From: an uncultured Bacteroides sp.
GTDB lineage: Bacteria > Bacteroidota > Bacteroidia > Bacteroidales > Bacteroidaceae
Direction: 5' to 3'
NCBI GenBank assembly: GCA_902492205.1
Contig: CABUKU010000021.1
Coordinates: 1-51,320 of the forward strand
DNA: 51,320 nucleotides
Positions 8,146 through 18,144 of this stretch are shown here, one piece after another. Each line of letters opens with the position of its first letter. Position 1 is the first letter of the stretch. The notes under the pieces were generated by a model. It did not search any database. It had not been told where the DNA came from and saw only the letters and a program-made list of their open reading frames with translations. Both the position numbers and the translations under genes were made by a program.

Positions 8146-9265
8146 GTTCCTTTTTGTATTGTTCTGCTAACTTACATACTTCTTGTGCTATAATACTTGC
8201 CGAGTTAGGGAAAGCAAGTTTAGCGATATTAGTGCTCAATTTCTTCAATAATTCATCTTGATGAACAGTTTCAATGGCTGTATCCATTAATTTATCTTTG
8301 GCTTCACTGTCTTTGACATATAAAGCAGCATCTTTGTTCACTAAAGCTAATGCGTTTTTAGTTTGGTGATCTTCGGCTACATTGGGTGAAGGAACTAAGA
8401 TGACAGGTTTCTCCAATAAACAAAATTCGGAGATTGATCCGGCTCCTGCACGAGATATGATTAAATCTGCTGCACTGTAAGCTTGTTGCATATCCGAAAT
8501 GAAGTCTGTAACATATAGCATTGGCAGTTCTCCTGCAGCTTTTACAGTAAGCATAGCTTGTTCATAATATATTTTGCCTGTTTGCCAGATAAATTGAACA
8601 TCCGATTGCTTTATTTTGTTTAAGTTTGCCATTAAGCATTGATTAATGGTTCTTGCACCAAGGCTGCCACCCAATATTAGAACAGTCTTTTTATCAGGAT
8701 TTAATTTGAATTGGCGCAAACTCTCTTCCCGGTTACTCTTATTTGAAAGTAAACCTTGACGAACTGGGTTACCGGTTAGGATTATTTTATCTTTTTCAAA
8801 GAATCTCTCCATATTATCATAAGCAACGCAAATACATTTGGCTTTCTTTGCCAGAAGTTTATTGGTTACTCCGGCATAAGAATTTTGTTCTTGCAATAAT
8901 GTCGGTACTCCCATCATTCCTGCCATTTTAAGGGTAGGTCCACTGGCATAACCGCCAACTCCCACTGCTACATGGGGTTTGAAGTTCTTAATGATGCTTC
9001 GTGCTTTTATCTGGCTTTTTGCCAGTTTGAGCAATACTGCAAAGTTTTTGAATAAGTGTTTACGATCGAAGCCACTTACTGGTAAACCTATTATTGGGTA
9101 TCCTGCGGCAGGCACACGCTGCATTTCCATTCTTCCTTCGGCACCGACAAAGAGTATTTCCGCATCCGGATGTTGCTCTTTGATAGCATTGGCGATAGAT
9201 ACTGCCGGGAATATATGTCCGCCTGTTCCTCCTCCGCTGATAATAATTTTCAATTTATCTTCCAT
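8135..9265 (-). CDS. murG: Lipid II synthase MurG
   Basis: MurG transfers GlcNAc from UDP-GlcNAc to lipid I at the inner membrane face, making lipid II. The 376-residue product shows the N-terminal glycine motif ISGGGTGGHIFPAVSIA (residues 9-25), VGVGGYASGP (about residue 101), the second nucleotide-binding glycine loop LILGGSLGARTIN, and the donor-site region ISRAGAGSISEFCLLEKPVILVPSP. The length is close to the usual 355-380. A 71-base gap separates it from ftsW, the widest space inside this part of the cluster. Confidence 0.98.
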   Translation of the reverse strand: MEDKLKIIISGGGTGGHIFPAVSIANAIKEQHPDAEILFVGAEGRMEMQRVPAAGYPIIGLPVSGFDRKHLFKNFAVLLKLAKSQIKARSIIKNFKPHVAVGVGGYASGPTLKMAGMMGVPTLLQEQNSYAGVTNKLLAKKAKCICVAYDNMERFFEKDKIILTGNPVRQGLLSNKSNREESLRQFKLNPDKKTVLILGGSLGARTINQCLMANLNKIKQSDVQFIWQTGKIYYEQAMLTVKAAGELPMLYVTDFISDMQQAYSAADLIISRAGAGSISEFCLLEKPVILVPSPNVAEDHQTKNALALVNKDAALYVKDSEAKDKLMDTAIETVHQDELLKKLSTNIAKLAFPNSASIIAQEVCKLAEQYKKEHER

Positions 9266-9336
9266 ATCACTGTTGTTGATGGTTCAACAAATGTATAAAT
9301 AAAACTGTTTACGTAACTTGTTTATATATAACTTTC

Positions 9337-10581
9337 TTAACTAACATCTATAGATGGTTCCGGCATTTCCACTGTCTCACCTTCCGGATTCTGTTGGTTT
9401 GTAGTCAGTTCTTCCTGTTTTTCTGTATATCTGCTTACGCTTAAAATCATTCCGATATAAACACAATTTATTAGCGTTGACGTTCCTCCTTTACTAATTA
9501 ACGGAAGTGGTTGACCGGTTACAGGAAATAGTCCCACTGCCACACACATATTCATAATGGCTTGTGAAACCAGCATCAATGCTATTCCCATAACAAGAAA
9601 AGCCGGAAATGTTCGTTCACATTTTTGTGCAATGCGCCCCGCTCGTATTAGAAGCCATATATAAAGGATTACCACAAAGGCTCCTCCCAATAATCCGAGT
9701 TCCTCAATGATAATAGCAAAGATAAAGTCGGAGAAAGCTTGTGACAGAAAATCTCTTTGTACACTGTTTCCGGGCATTTTGCCTATAACATTGCTTGATG
9801 CAATAGCAATATTGGCATGTGCTATTTGAGCATCTTTGTCTATATCGAATTTTGCTGCAGGAACGTCTTCTTTGGGATCGGCGAATCCTACAATACGCGA
9901 TTTCCATGTTGCTAAGCGATGCAGGAAAGGAATATCCGAGTCTTCGGGGACGACTAAAGTAATGGCAACCATCATTCCTCCACATAGCATGATAACACCT
10001 ACTAATGAAAGCAATTTACGCATGGCTACTTTGCCGATATACATCATTAAAAAGACTACTCCAAATAGTAATGCGGCAGTGGATAAGTTTTCCGGTGCAA
10101 TGAGAAGGCAGATAAATCCGGTTATAATCATTATATACTTAAAGGCTTTGTTGCTTGCTCCGTCTTCCGTCTGAGTTTTGGAAAGAATAAACGAAACGGC
10201 AATGATAACCGCCATTTTGGCTAATTCGGACGGTTGAAACTGAATGCCAAAGAAGCTCATCCAACGGGCAGCACCATTTACACGGTCTCCTGTGATAACT
10301 CCCATCAACATGACAAAAGCCAATAATGCAGCCGAAATAGGGACAAGAAATACCGGAAAAACCTGAAACCATTTATAGTTGATATTGTGAATAAATATCA
10401 CAATAAAGACTCCTACCATTAAAATAATGCTATGCTGTGTGATAGGTCCCCAATGGTCACCTGTTTTGTACGTCAGCGTACTTGCAGCACTGAATACTTC
10501 AATGATGGAAATCAGACACAGACAAAGGAATATAATCCAGATAACCCTGTCTCCTTTAAATAGGTTCCTCAGTAAGTCCAT
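9337..10581 (-). CDS. ftsW: Peptidoglycan glycosyltransferase FtsW
   Basis: FtsW is a SEDS-family membrane enzyme that polymerises lipid II at the septum together with its partner class B PBP. The 414-residue protein has about ten hydrophobic segments, the family stretches NGAARWMSFFGIQFQPSELAKMAVI (loop before the central helices) and the late SDFIFAIIIEELGLLGG and GLFPVTGQPLPLISKGGTS motifs. The short C-terminal tail is hydrophilic. It lies nine bases after murD; its partner FtsI is encoded upstream in the same operon. Confidence 0.97.
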   Translation of the reverse strand: MDLLRNLFKGDRVIWIIFLCLCLISIIEVFSAASTLTYKTGDHWGPITQHSIILMVGVFIVIFIHNINYKWFQVFPVFLVPISAALLAFVMLMGVITGDRVNGAARWMSFFGIQFQPSELAKMAVIIAVSFILSKTQTEDGASNKAFKYIMIITGFICLLIAPENLSTAALLFGVVFLMMYIGKVAMRKLLSLVGVIMLCGGMMVAITLVVPEDSDIPFLHRLATWKSRIVGFADPKEDVPAAKFDIDKDAQIAHANIAIASSNVIGKMPGNSVQRDFLSQAFSDFIFAIIIEELGLLGGAFVVILYIWLLIRAGRIAQKCERTFPAFLVMGIALMLVSQAIMNMCVAVGLFPVTGQPLPLISKGGTSTLINCVYIGMILSVSRYTEKQEELTTNQQNPEGETVEMPEPSIDVS

Positions 10582-10590
10582 ATTCTATAA

Positions 10591-11925
10591 TTATAAATTT
10601 CTTACACACTCTTTAAATTGATCGCCGCGATCCTCATAACTATTGAATAGGTCGAAGCTGGCACAGCAAGGGCTTAATAATACTGTGTCACCTTTTTGAG
10701 CCATTTGGTAAGCAGCATCGACTGCATCTTTCATGCTTTGAACATCGGCAATAGGGAGTCCCATTTTATCAAAGAAATCATGCAGTTTTTCATTATGTAA
10801 TCCCATATATACCAATCCGGAACATTTCTCTCTCACTAACGACTCTATCTCCGTGTAGTCATTTCCTTTATCTTTTCCGCCTAAAATGAGGATAACTTTG
10901 GTTTTCATACTTTGCAAAGCATACCAGCATGAGTTGACATTGGTTGCTTTGGAGTCATTAATGAATTCTATACCACGAACATGGGCAACTTTTTCCAAAC
11001 GATGTTCCACCCCTTTGAAGTCACTTAAAGCAGCACGAATATATTCTTTACGGATACCTGCCAAGTTAGCGGAGATTCCCGCTGCCAAAGAATTGTATAA
11101 GTTGTGGGTACCTCTTAAAGCAAGTTCTTCCTCTTCCATGTTGAAGGCCATCGGCTCATTGATAATCACTTGATGGTTATCAGTGTAAGCTACTACTCCT
11201 TCCTCCTTTTCTTGTGCAAACGGATAAAGGTGTGCATGTATTCCGTGCTTGCTCAGTTCTTTTTGGATGATGGGATCGTCATTCCAAAAAATGAATGCAT
11301 CGTCAGGAGTCTGGTTTTGAGTAATCCGGAACTTTGCATTGACATAGTTTTGCATATTGTGGTCATACCGATCCAAGTGATCGGGAGTGATGTTCATCAA
11401 TACAGCAATATTAGCACGGAAATTATACATATTATCCAATTGGAAACTGCTTAATTCGATGATGTAATAGTCGTAATTGCATTCCGCTACTTGCAAAGCA
11501 AGACTTTGACCTATATTCCCGGCAAGTCCCACATTTAAACCTGCACTTTTAAATATATGATAGATAAGTGAGGTTGTTGTGGTTTTGCCATTACTACCCG
11601 TAATACAAATCATCTTCGCATCGGTATATCTTCCTGCAAATTCTATTTCTGAAATGACCGGAGTTCCTTTTTCTTTCAATTTCAGAATAAGTGGAGCGTC
11701 ATTGGGAATACCGGGACTTTTTATAATTTCGTCGGCATTCAGTATCTTTTCTTCCGTATGGTGTCCTTCTTCCCATTCGATATTTCTCGAAGTCAGAAGT
11801 TCTTTATATTTATCTTTAATGATAGACATATCCGATACAAATACATCGAATCCTTCTTTTTTTGCAAGGACGGCAGCACCTGCTCCGCTTTCACCTGCTC
11901 CTAATATGACAATTCTTTTAGGCAT
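10591..11925 (-). CDS. murD: UDP-N-acetylmuramoylalanine-D-glutamate ligase MurD
   Basis: MurD adds D-Glu to UDP-MurNAc-L-Ala. The 444-residue protein has the N-terminal uracil-binding loop VILGAGESGAGAAVLA, the P-loop CITGSNGKTTTTSLIYHIF (about residue 110), the central ELSSFQLD and NITPDHLDRY motifs and the C-terminal HRLEKVAHVRGIEFINDSKATN plus ILGGKDKGNDY typical of MurD. Three bases separate it from mraY. The order mraY-murD-ftsW-murG is that of most dcw clusters. Confidence 0.98.
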   Translation of the reverse strand: MPKRIVILGAGESGAGAAVLAKKEGFDVFVSDMSIIKDKYKELLTSRNIEWEEGHHTEEKILNADEIIKSPGIPNDAPLILKLKEKGTPVISEIEFAGRYTDAKMICITGSNGKTTTTSLIYHIFKSAGLNVGLAGNIGQSLALQVAECNYDYYIIELSSFQLDNMYNFRANIAVLMNITPDHLDRYDHNMQNYVNAKFRITQNQTPDDAFIFWNDDPIIQKELSKHGIHAHLYPFAQEKEEGVVAYTDNHQVIINEPMAFNMEEEELALRGTHNLYNSLAAGISANLAGIRKEYIRAALSDFKGVEHRLEKVAHVRGIEFINDSKATNVNSCWYALQSMKTKVILILGGKDKGNDYTEIESLVREKCSGLVYMGLHNEKLHDFFDKMGLPIADVQSMKDAVDAAYQMAQKGDTVLLSPCCASFDLFNSYEDRGDQFKECVRNL

Positions 11926-11928
11926 CTT

Positions 11929-13197
11929 TTATCTGATCTTTAAAGTTATAATCGTAATGGCAGCCAATACAATAGTTACAATCCAGAAACGGACAGTAAT
12001 TTTCGATTCATGGAATACATTGGTCGGCTTAGTGAATATGTATGTACAGTTCGGATCGAGCTGTGAAAGAGTTGTACGGAAATGGTCGTGAATAGGAGTT
12101 CGTTTGAATATTCTCTGCATAACGCCTTTCTTTTTCCCCTGTTTGAAATATCTCACCTGTAAGATAACAGACAAGTTTTCAATAAGGAATACTCCGCATA
12201 AAATCGGGATTAATAATTCTTTGTGGATGATAATGGCGAATACGGCAATGATACCACCGATAGTCAAACTACCTGTATCACCCATAAATACTTGTGCCGG
12301 AAAAGCATTATACCAAAGGAATCCGATTAATGCTCCAATAAAAGCACAAATGAAAATAACCAATTCTTCACTTCCCGGTATATACATGATATTCAGATAA
12401 CTGGCATATTCAATGTGGCTGGATACGTAGGCAAGGATGCCTAACGTGACTCCGATAATGGCTGAGTTCCCCGCCGCCATTCCATCCATTCCGTCATTCA
12501 GATTGGCTCCGTTTGATACGGCTGTTACAACAAAAATAGTGACAAGAACAAATATGATCCAACCTATTGGCTGTGCATAGTCACCGAGGAAGCCGACAAA
12601 GTCTGCATAATCAAGATTATTATTTTTAAAGAATGGAATCGTTGTCTGAGTCGACTTAATGTTTTGGCTGTTATGCACAATCTCCACAATGTTTCCTTCT
12701 TTTATCACTTCTACATTTTCTCTGATAACTACATCCGGGCTATAATATAAGGTAAGACCTACAATCAAGCCTAAGCCGATTTGCGCGATTACTTTGAATT
12801 TTCCATGTAATCCTTCCTTATTTCGTTTAAAGACTTTTATATAGTCATCGAGGAAACCTAAAGTACCTAACCAAAGTGTAGTAACCAACATTAATATCAT
12901 GTAAATATTATGTAACTTTCCTATTAATAGACAAGGAATGAGGATTGCTACAATAATGATAACACCGCCCATTGTCGGAACTCCTACTTTGTTCACATTA
13001 AAAGGATCGATGGAAGCATCTCTTTGAGTTTCCGTAATTTGCTTTTTCTTGAGTAAATTAATGAACTTATTACCCAAAATGGATGAAATCAACAAAGCTA
13101 GAATAACGGCCATCAATGCACGGAATGAAACGTATCCGAACATTCCTGCACCCGGAAAATGTAACTTGTCTAAATATTGAAAAAGATAATATAGCAT
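11929..13197 (-). CDS. mraY: Phospho-MurNAc-pentapeptide transferase MraY
   Basis: MraY moves phospho-MurNAc-pentapeptide onto undecaprenyl phosphate to make lipid I. About ten membrane segments are predicted. Signature segments are TPTMGGVIII, GFLDDYIKV (paired Asp), the catalytic-loop NGANLNDGMDGMAAG and the late HHH-like region RTPIHDHF. At 422 residues it is about 60 longer than the E. coli enzyme. The extra length is mainly a hydrophilic insert (VIRENVEVIKEGNIVEIVHN and what follows, about residues 155-205) between two membrane segments. It lies 21 bases after murE. Confidence 0.97.
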   Translation of the reverse strand: MLYYLFQYLDKLHFPGAGMFGYVSFRALMAVILALLISSILGNKFINLLKKKQITETQRDASIDPFNVNKVGVPTMGGVIIIVAILIPCLLIGKLHNIYMILMLVTTLWLGTLGFLDDYIKVFKRNKEGLHGKFKVIAQIGLGLIVGLTLYYSPDVVIRENVEVIKEGNIVEIVHNSQNIKSTQTTIPFFKNNNLDYADFVGFLGDYAQPIGWIIFVLVTIFVVTAVSNGANLNDGMDGMAAGNSAIIGVTLGILAYVSSHIEYASYLNIMYIPGSEELVIFICAFIGALIGFLWYNAFPAQVFMGDTGSLTIGGIIAVFAIIIHKELLIPILCGVFLIENLSVILQVRYFKQGKKKGVMQRIFKRTPIHDHFRTTLSQLDPNCTYIFTKPTNVFHESKITVRFWIVTIVLAAITIITLKIR

Positions 13198-13218
13198 GAT
13201 ATAAATAATTACTGAACA

Positions 13219-14673
13219 TTAAAGCTCATCAAACACTTCTTTTAAAATTTCCTTATCATCAAAATGATGTTTCACACCTTTGATTTCCTGATAATTCTCG
13301 TGTCCTTTTCCGGCTACGAGGATAACATCTCCCGGCTGAGCCAACATACAAGCTGTGCGAATAGCTTCTTTACGGTCTGTAATAGAGATAACCTTCTTTT
13401 TGTCATCACTGTTTAAACCGGCAAGCATGTCGTTGATAATATCTTGCGGTTCTTCATTGCGCGGATTATCCGATGTAATGATTACTTTGTCGCTTCTATC
13501 GGCAGACTCTTTAGCCATGATAGGGCGTTTCCCCTTATCTCTATTTCCGCCTGCTCCTACAACAGTGATTACTTTACCTTTGCCTTCGAGCACATCATGG
13601 ATGGCATTCAGGACATTAATTAAGGCATCGGGCGTATGGGCATAGTCTACGATAGCCGTATATCCATTGGGTGAGCGCATTGAATCAAAACGCCCTGCAA
13701 CTGGACGGAGTGTACTTAATGCCACTAACACTTCTTCCTCTTTCTTTCCTAACAGGCATGATGCGCCAAAGACCGCTAACAGATTGGAAGCATTGAATTT
13801 ACCGATAAACTGAACGGCTAATTCTTTTCCATTGAAATTAAGAATCATTCCTTCAAAATGAGATTCGAGAATCTTTCCTTTGAAATCGCATAAACTACGG
13901 AGCGAGTAGGTATATACTTTTGCTTTTGTGTTTTGTGTCATTACCAATCCGTTTTTATCGTCGAGGTTGGTTAGTGCAAAAGCTGATTTAGGAAGATTAT
14001 CAAAGAAAGCTTTCTTTGCTTTCAAATAATTTTCTACGGTTTTGTGATAATCCAAATGGTCGCGGGTAAGATTGGTAAATATTCCTCCTGCGAACTTCAA
14101 ACCACTGATTCGTTTTTGGGCAATGGAGTGTGAACTGACTTCCATAAAGACATATTTGCATCCTGCTTCAGCCATTTGACCTAAAAGTTTGTTCAACGTT
14201 ACCGGATCGGGAGTTGTATGGTCAGTTGGAACGGCTTCATCGTCAATGTAATTACAAACAGTTGAGATTAAACCTACTTTATAACCGAAATAACGGAATG
14301 TATTATATAATAAGGTGGCAATTGTTGTTTTTCCGTTGGTGCCGGTCACACCTACCAATTCTAGTTTGGAAGTAGGATTCCCGTAAAAGGTAGTGGCTAT
14401 TTTACCAATGGCATCTTCACTGTCTGTTACTTGGACGTAAACAACATGCTCTGGCAATTTGGCGGGAAGTTCTTCACATACAACTGCAACTGCTCCTTTT
14501 TCTATGGCAGATTGGATGTAGGCATGACCGTCTGTCTGAGTACCTTTTACTGCAACGAAAAGATGTCCCGGTTCAATCAAACGGGAGTCAGAATTTACTC
14601 CTGTAATCTCTATATCCTGACTGTTGGTAATTCCTGCAACCTGTATGGGCTTTATCAGTTCTTCTAATTTCAT
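13219..14673 (-). CDS. murE: UDP-MurNAc-tripeptide synthetase MurE (meso-DAP type)
   Basis: MurE adds the third stem amino acid. The 484-residue protein has the P-loop VTGTNGKTTIATLLYN (about residue 109), the EVSSHSI and LTRDHLDYH motifs, DYAHTPDAL, and the C-terminal ITSDNPRNEEP. The DNPR tetrad is the motif associated with meso-diaminopimelate specificity, so the peptidoglycan is inferred to be DAP-type, as known for Bacteroides. It is 24 bases downstream of ftsI. The lysine required for carbamylation (EKYTYS-type region) was not located with certainty. Confidence 0.97.
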   Translation of the reverse strand: MKLEELIKPIQVAGITNSQDIEITGVNSDSRLIEPGHLFVAVKGTQTDGHAYIQSAIEKGAVAVVCEELPAKLPEHVVYVQVTDSEDAIGKIATTFYGNPTSKLELVGVTGTNGKTTIATLLYNTFRYFGYKVGLISTVCNYIDDEAVPTDHTTPDPVTLNKLLGQMAEAGCKYVFMEVSSHSIAQKRISGLKFAGGIFTNLTRDHLDYHKTVENYLKAKKAFFDNLPKSAFALTNLDDKNGLVMTQNTKAKVYTYSLRSLCDFKGKILESHFEGMILNFNGKELAVQFIGKFNASNLLAVFGASCLLGKKEEEVLVALSTLRPVAGRFDSMRSPNGYTAIVDYAHTPDALINVLNAIHDVLEGKGKVITVVGAGGNRDKGKRPIMAKESADRSDKVIITSDNPRNEEPQDIINDMLAGLNSDDKKKVISITDRKEAIRTACMLAQPGDVILVAGKGHENYQEIKGVKHHFDDKEILKEVFDEL

Positions 14674-14697
14674 TACTTCCGGTTATTAAATGGTTCT

Positions 14698-16821
14698 TTA
14701 TCTTAATTCTAATCCTATGGTTTGTCCTTTTCTTATTAATGTCCCTTGTGTCAAGCTTTGAGAGCGTACTTTTCCTACACCCGATAGCTTCACTTTCAAT
14801 CCTTTGCTTTCTAGCAAGTAGACGGCATCTTTGGCTCCCATGCCTATTACACTCGGAACAAAGTCTCTTAACATATCTCGTTTATTCAGAATCACGGCAT
14901 TGGGATTTGCTTGTGCATTTCCCCATATCGGCTTATCTGCATTTCCGGGCTTGAACTGTTGTTGTGATTGGATAGCCAAAGCGTCCAATACATATTTGGA
15001 TTCGTTCATATCTCCGGTTTTCACATCAGGTATAACAACTGTGTTTGAATCTATTGCGTGAGTAATATCTTCTGTCAGGTTTTTGGCATAAACTCTTTCT
15101 GCTATTTTGCTGAATACTTCTGCCGACCAGCCGCTCGATGCAGGAGTACCTGACTTTTGAATGGCTACCATGCAACTGTATTTGGGAGATTCGGAAGGGA
15201 AATATCCTGCAAAGCTAAGCAGATAATTAACTCTTCCGGATTTATATCCTTGTGCTCCTTGCGATACTTGTGCTGTTCCTGTTTTGCCCGAAACATGGAA
15301 TTGCGGTGATCCGGCTTTCTTTCCCAAACCTTTGCTTACTACTGCTTCCAGCATATCCTGAATTTGCTTAAGGGTGTTTGGTGAACAAATAGCCGGGTTG
15401 AGTACTTCGGTAGGAAGCTCTCTTACTATTTCGCCGTTTTTCATGATTGCCTTGACGAATCTCGGTCGTACCATTACTCCATTGTTGGCGATTGCATTAT
15501 AGAATGTAAGCACGTTCATTGGAGGAACTTGTGTTTCATATCCGATAGACATCCATGCAAGAGCAGTCTTCGACCAACGTCCGTCTTTCGGACGGCGTAT
15601 GTTCGGTGTACCTTCGCCCGGAATGTCTAAATGTAATTTACGATTCAGCCCTATACGGTAAATACCTTCTACGAATTTATCCGGATTGTTAAAATAATGC
15701 TTGTCAATCAGATAAGACACACCGATATTGGATGAATACATTAATATCTGTTCAAGCGTCAGGTATTGATAACCTCCGCGTCTCCAGTTATGGTCTTTCA
15801 TGGGACGTCCGTGCATCATCATCACTCCGTTTCCTGTGTCTACACCATCATTCATGCTGATTACACCGTCTTCCAGTGCCACCATAAGAGAGGCTGTTTT
15901 GAATACGGAACCCGGTTCCATCATATCCGATATGGCATTGTTCCTTATCTCGCGGTATATTCCGTCATTGCATTTGGTCATGTTGACAATAGCTTTTACA
16001 TCTCCCGTTGCTACTTCCATAAGAAGGGCCACACCAACATTGGCATCTATTTCTTTCAGCTTGTCAACCAGGGCTTTCTCGGCGATGTCTTGCATTCCCA
16101 CATCAATGGAAGTGACAATATCGTAACCATCTACAGGAGGTATATCCACAATGTTGAGGTATTTGTTCATCACCTTTTGCCGGTGGGTGATTCCGTCTTT
16201 TCCTTTCAGAATGGTATCAAAGGAAAGCTCCAACCCATTCTTTGCACCTTGTGCCGTGTCGGCAAATAAATCGCCGAGTGTACGGGTAGCCAGCGAACCG
16301 AAAGGCTTTTTCCGTTGGTTATAGGCTAACTCATGAAAACCGCCTTTGTATTTGCTCATATTGAATACAGGCAGCCTTTTTGCTTCTTTGTATTGAATAT
16401 AAGAGATACGTTTCGGGTAAATTAAATAGTTACGGCTTCCTATCTTTCTTCCTTTCTGAAGATGCTTTTTAAATTCGGCGGCACTTTTATCCGGGAATAT
16501 CTTGTGCAGACCTTCACATATCTCGTTCATGTGATTTACCAACATGGTGTCTTTCTTTTCGCCACCGGCTTTGAAGTCCATGTATATTCTGTATTCCGGT
16601 AGACTGCTCGCCATTAATTTGCCGTCGGCAGAGATAATATTTCCACGGTTAGGCTTTACTGTAACGTTTTCTTTCACAAAGCGGTCGGCTACGTCTTTCC
16701 AATATTGCCGTTCGGCAAACATGGTGAATCCGGCTTTTACAACAATAGCCACACCAACCAGCCCCATCACAAGAATGATGAAGAAATAACGTGTCATTAT
16801 GCTTTTTTTATTTACCGGCAT
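14698..16821 (-). CDS. ftsI: Division transpeptidase FtsI/PBP3-type with PASTA domain
   Basis: This 707-residue class B penicillin-binding protein cross-links septal peptidoglycan. One N-terminal membrane segment (YFFIILVMGLVGVAIVVKAGF) is followed by the PBP dimerisation domain and a transpeptidase domain with the serine motif SVFK (Ser near 305), an SSN motif in MYSSNIGV, and KTGT near residue 513. The C-terminus ends with one PASTA repeat (FVPSVIGMGAKDAVYLLESKGLKVKLSG), which E. coli FtsI lacks but SpoVD- and PBP2x-like proteins and Bacteroidota homologs have. It follows the FtsL-like gene by four bases. Confidence 0.96.
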   Translation of the reverse strand: MPVNKKSIMTRYFFIILVMGLVGVAIVVKAGFTMFAERQYWKDVADRFVKENVTVKPNRGNIISADGKLMASSLPEYRIYMDFKAGGEKKDTMLVNHMNEICEGLHKIFPDKSAAEFKKHLQKGRKIGSRNYLIYPKRISYIQYKEAKRLPVFNMSKYKGGFHELAYNQRKKPFGSLATRTLGDLFADTAQGAKNGLELSFDTILKGKDGITHRQKVMNKYLNIVDIPPVDGYDIVTSIDVGMQDIAEKALVDKLKEIDANVGVALLMEVATGDVKAIVNMTKCNDGIYREIRNNAISDMMEPGSVFKTASLMVALEDGVISMNDGVDTGNGVMMMHGRPMKDHNWRRGGYQYLTLEQILMYSSNIGVSYLIDKHYFNNPDKFVEGIYRIGLNRKLHLDIPGEGTPNIRRPKDGRWSKTALAWMSIGYETQVPPMNVLTFYNAIANNGVMVRPRFVKAIMKNGEIVRELPTEVLNPAICSPNTLKQIQDMLEAVVSKGLGKKAGSPQFHVSGKTGTAQVSQGAQGYKSGRVNYLLSFAGYFPSESPKYSCMVAIQKSGTPASSGWSAEVFSKIAERVYAKNLTEDITHAIDSNTVVIPDVKTGDMNESKYVLDALAIQSQQQFKPGNADKPIWGNAQANPNAVILNKRDMLRDFVPSVIGMGAKDAVYLLESKGLKVKLSGVGKVRSQSLTQGTLIRKGQTIGLELR

Positions 16822-16825
16822 AGCT

Positions 16826-17215
16826 TTATTTCTTTATAATATAGGGTGGGTTAGTAGATGTTTGCAAATCACTTTCCTTATCGGATATATATTCTTCGAT
16901 ACGTGATTGGCGGCTTTTTTCCATTAACTCGGAAGAGCGTGTCAATGCATCGTATTTTATGTCTGTCAATTCTTTCTTTAGTCGGTCTATTTCAATCATT
17001 TGCTGCTGACAAGAATAACGGTTGCTGATGTAGAAGATAATGAAAACCATAATGAGGACAATCAGCTTGGTTTGCCTTCTAAAGAAACCGCTTGCAAGAA
17101 TGTCTCCTCCCAGTATGCTTTTAAAGGACATACCTTTGGCAGCCTTCTTGGCGTTCTCCTTTGCAGGCTGTTCCGTTGTAGCGGTTGCTTGGTTCGTTTC
17201 CTTAAAATCTTCCAT
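16826..17215 (-). CDS. ftsL: FtsL-like divisome protein
   Basis: The 129-residue product has a charged cytoplasmic N-terminus (about 45 residues, rich in Ala/Lys), one membrane segment (TKLIVLIMVFIIFYISNRYSC, about residues 49-69) and a periplasmic helix likely to form a coiled coil (QQMIEIDRLKKELTDIKYDALTRSSELMEKSRQSRIEEYI). This is the FtsL/DivIC layout. The gene lies between rsmH and ftsI, the usual ftsL position. FtsL would join FtsB- and FtsQ-type partners to activate FtsWI. Sequence alone is weak, and context carries the call. Confidence 0.85.
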   Translation of the reverse strand: MEDFKETNQATATTEQPAKENAKKAAKGMSFKSILGGDILASGFFRRQTKLIVLIMVFIIFYISNRYSCQQQMIEIDRLKKELTDIKYDALTRSSELMEKSRQSRIEEYISDKESDLQTSTNPPYIIKK

Positions 17216-17226
17216 AATCTCTATTC

Positions 17227-18138
17227 TTACTTTTTCTCTGCGATTCTTAATTTGGCACTCCTTGATCTGGGGTTTTTTTCAATTTCCTCGTCATTGGGTA
17301 TAATGACTTTATTGTTTATTAGTTTGAAAGGAGTAATTAAATTCCCAAAGAAGTCTTGCTCCGCTTTCCCTTCCATGTTGCCAGTCTTCATCATGTTCTT
17401 AACCATTCTGTCTTCCAGTGAGTGATAAGTGATTACCACCAACCGTCCTCCCGGCTTCAAAGCATCTGTTGCTGCTTGCAGCATCTCTTTGAGCGCTTCC
17501 ATTTCCTGATTTACTTCGATGCGCAAGGCTTGAAACACTTTGGCAAGCTCTTTCTTTTCTCTTTCTCTTCCAAACAGAGGCTTCACTATTTCAAGAAACT
17601 CCCCGATTGTCTCTATCTGTTTTGTTGCGCGTGTTTTTACAATGACTGAAGCAAGCTTGCGGCTGTTCTTCAATTCCCCGTACAAGTAGAAAATATCCGC
17701 CAACCTTTCTTCATCATATGTATTCACAATATCGGCTGCTGTGTTTCCGGCACGTTTATTCATGCGCATATCCAGCTTTCCTTCAAAACGAAAGGAAAAG
17801 CCTCGTTCGCTGTCATCGAAATGATGGGACGAAACACCTAAGTCGGCAAGAACGGCATCCACACTCTCTACGTCATGGTAGCGGAGAAAATTACTCAGGT
17901 AGCGGAAGTTGCTGCGAACAAAGATAAAATGTTCATCATCCACTACATTCTTTTCTGCATCTTCGTCTTGGTCGAAGCTTAAAAGTATTCCGCCTTTACC
18001 CAGTCTGCCGAGGATTTCTTTGGAATGTCCTCCTCCTCCGAAGGTAACGTCAACATACGTTCCGTCGGGGCGGATGTTCATTCCGTCCACGCTTTCTTTG
18101 AGTAACACCGGTATGTGGTAGGTTATTTCTTCGCTCAT
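17227..18138 (-). CDS. rsmH: 16S rRNA (cytosine-1402 N4) methyltransferase RsmH
   Basis: RsmH (MraW) methylates N4 of C1402 in the decoding centre using S-adenosylmethionine. The 303-residue protein has HIPVLLKESVDGM near the start, the SAM-binding YVDVTFGGGGHSKEIL, the catalytic-region LADLGVSSHHFDDSERGFSFRFEGKLDMRMN, and VVITYHSLEDRMVKNMM near the C-terminus. Its start is six bases after the mraZ stop. The gene is the second of the division cluster, its usual place. Confidence 0.98.
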   Translation of the reverse strand: MSEEITYHIPVLLKESVDGMNIRPDGTYVDVTFGGGGHSKEILGRLGKGGILLSFDQDEDAEKNVVDDEHFIFVRSNFRYLSNFLRYHDVESVDAVLADLGVSSHHFDDSERGFSFRFEGKLDMRMNKRAGNTAADIVNTYDEERLADIFYLYGELKNSRKLASVIVKTRATKQIETIGEFLEIVKPLFGREREKKELAKVFQALRIEVNQEMEALKEMLQAATDALKPGGRLVVITYHSLEDRMVKNMMKTGNMEGKAEQDFFGNLITPFKLINNKVIIPNDEEIEKNPRSRSAKLRIAEKK

Positions 18139-18144
18139 CGGTTT

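Noticed and set aside
16826..17215. Novel gene between rsmH and ftsI
   Set aside because: Topology, coiled coil and position fit FtsL; divergence of this small protein is normal.
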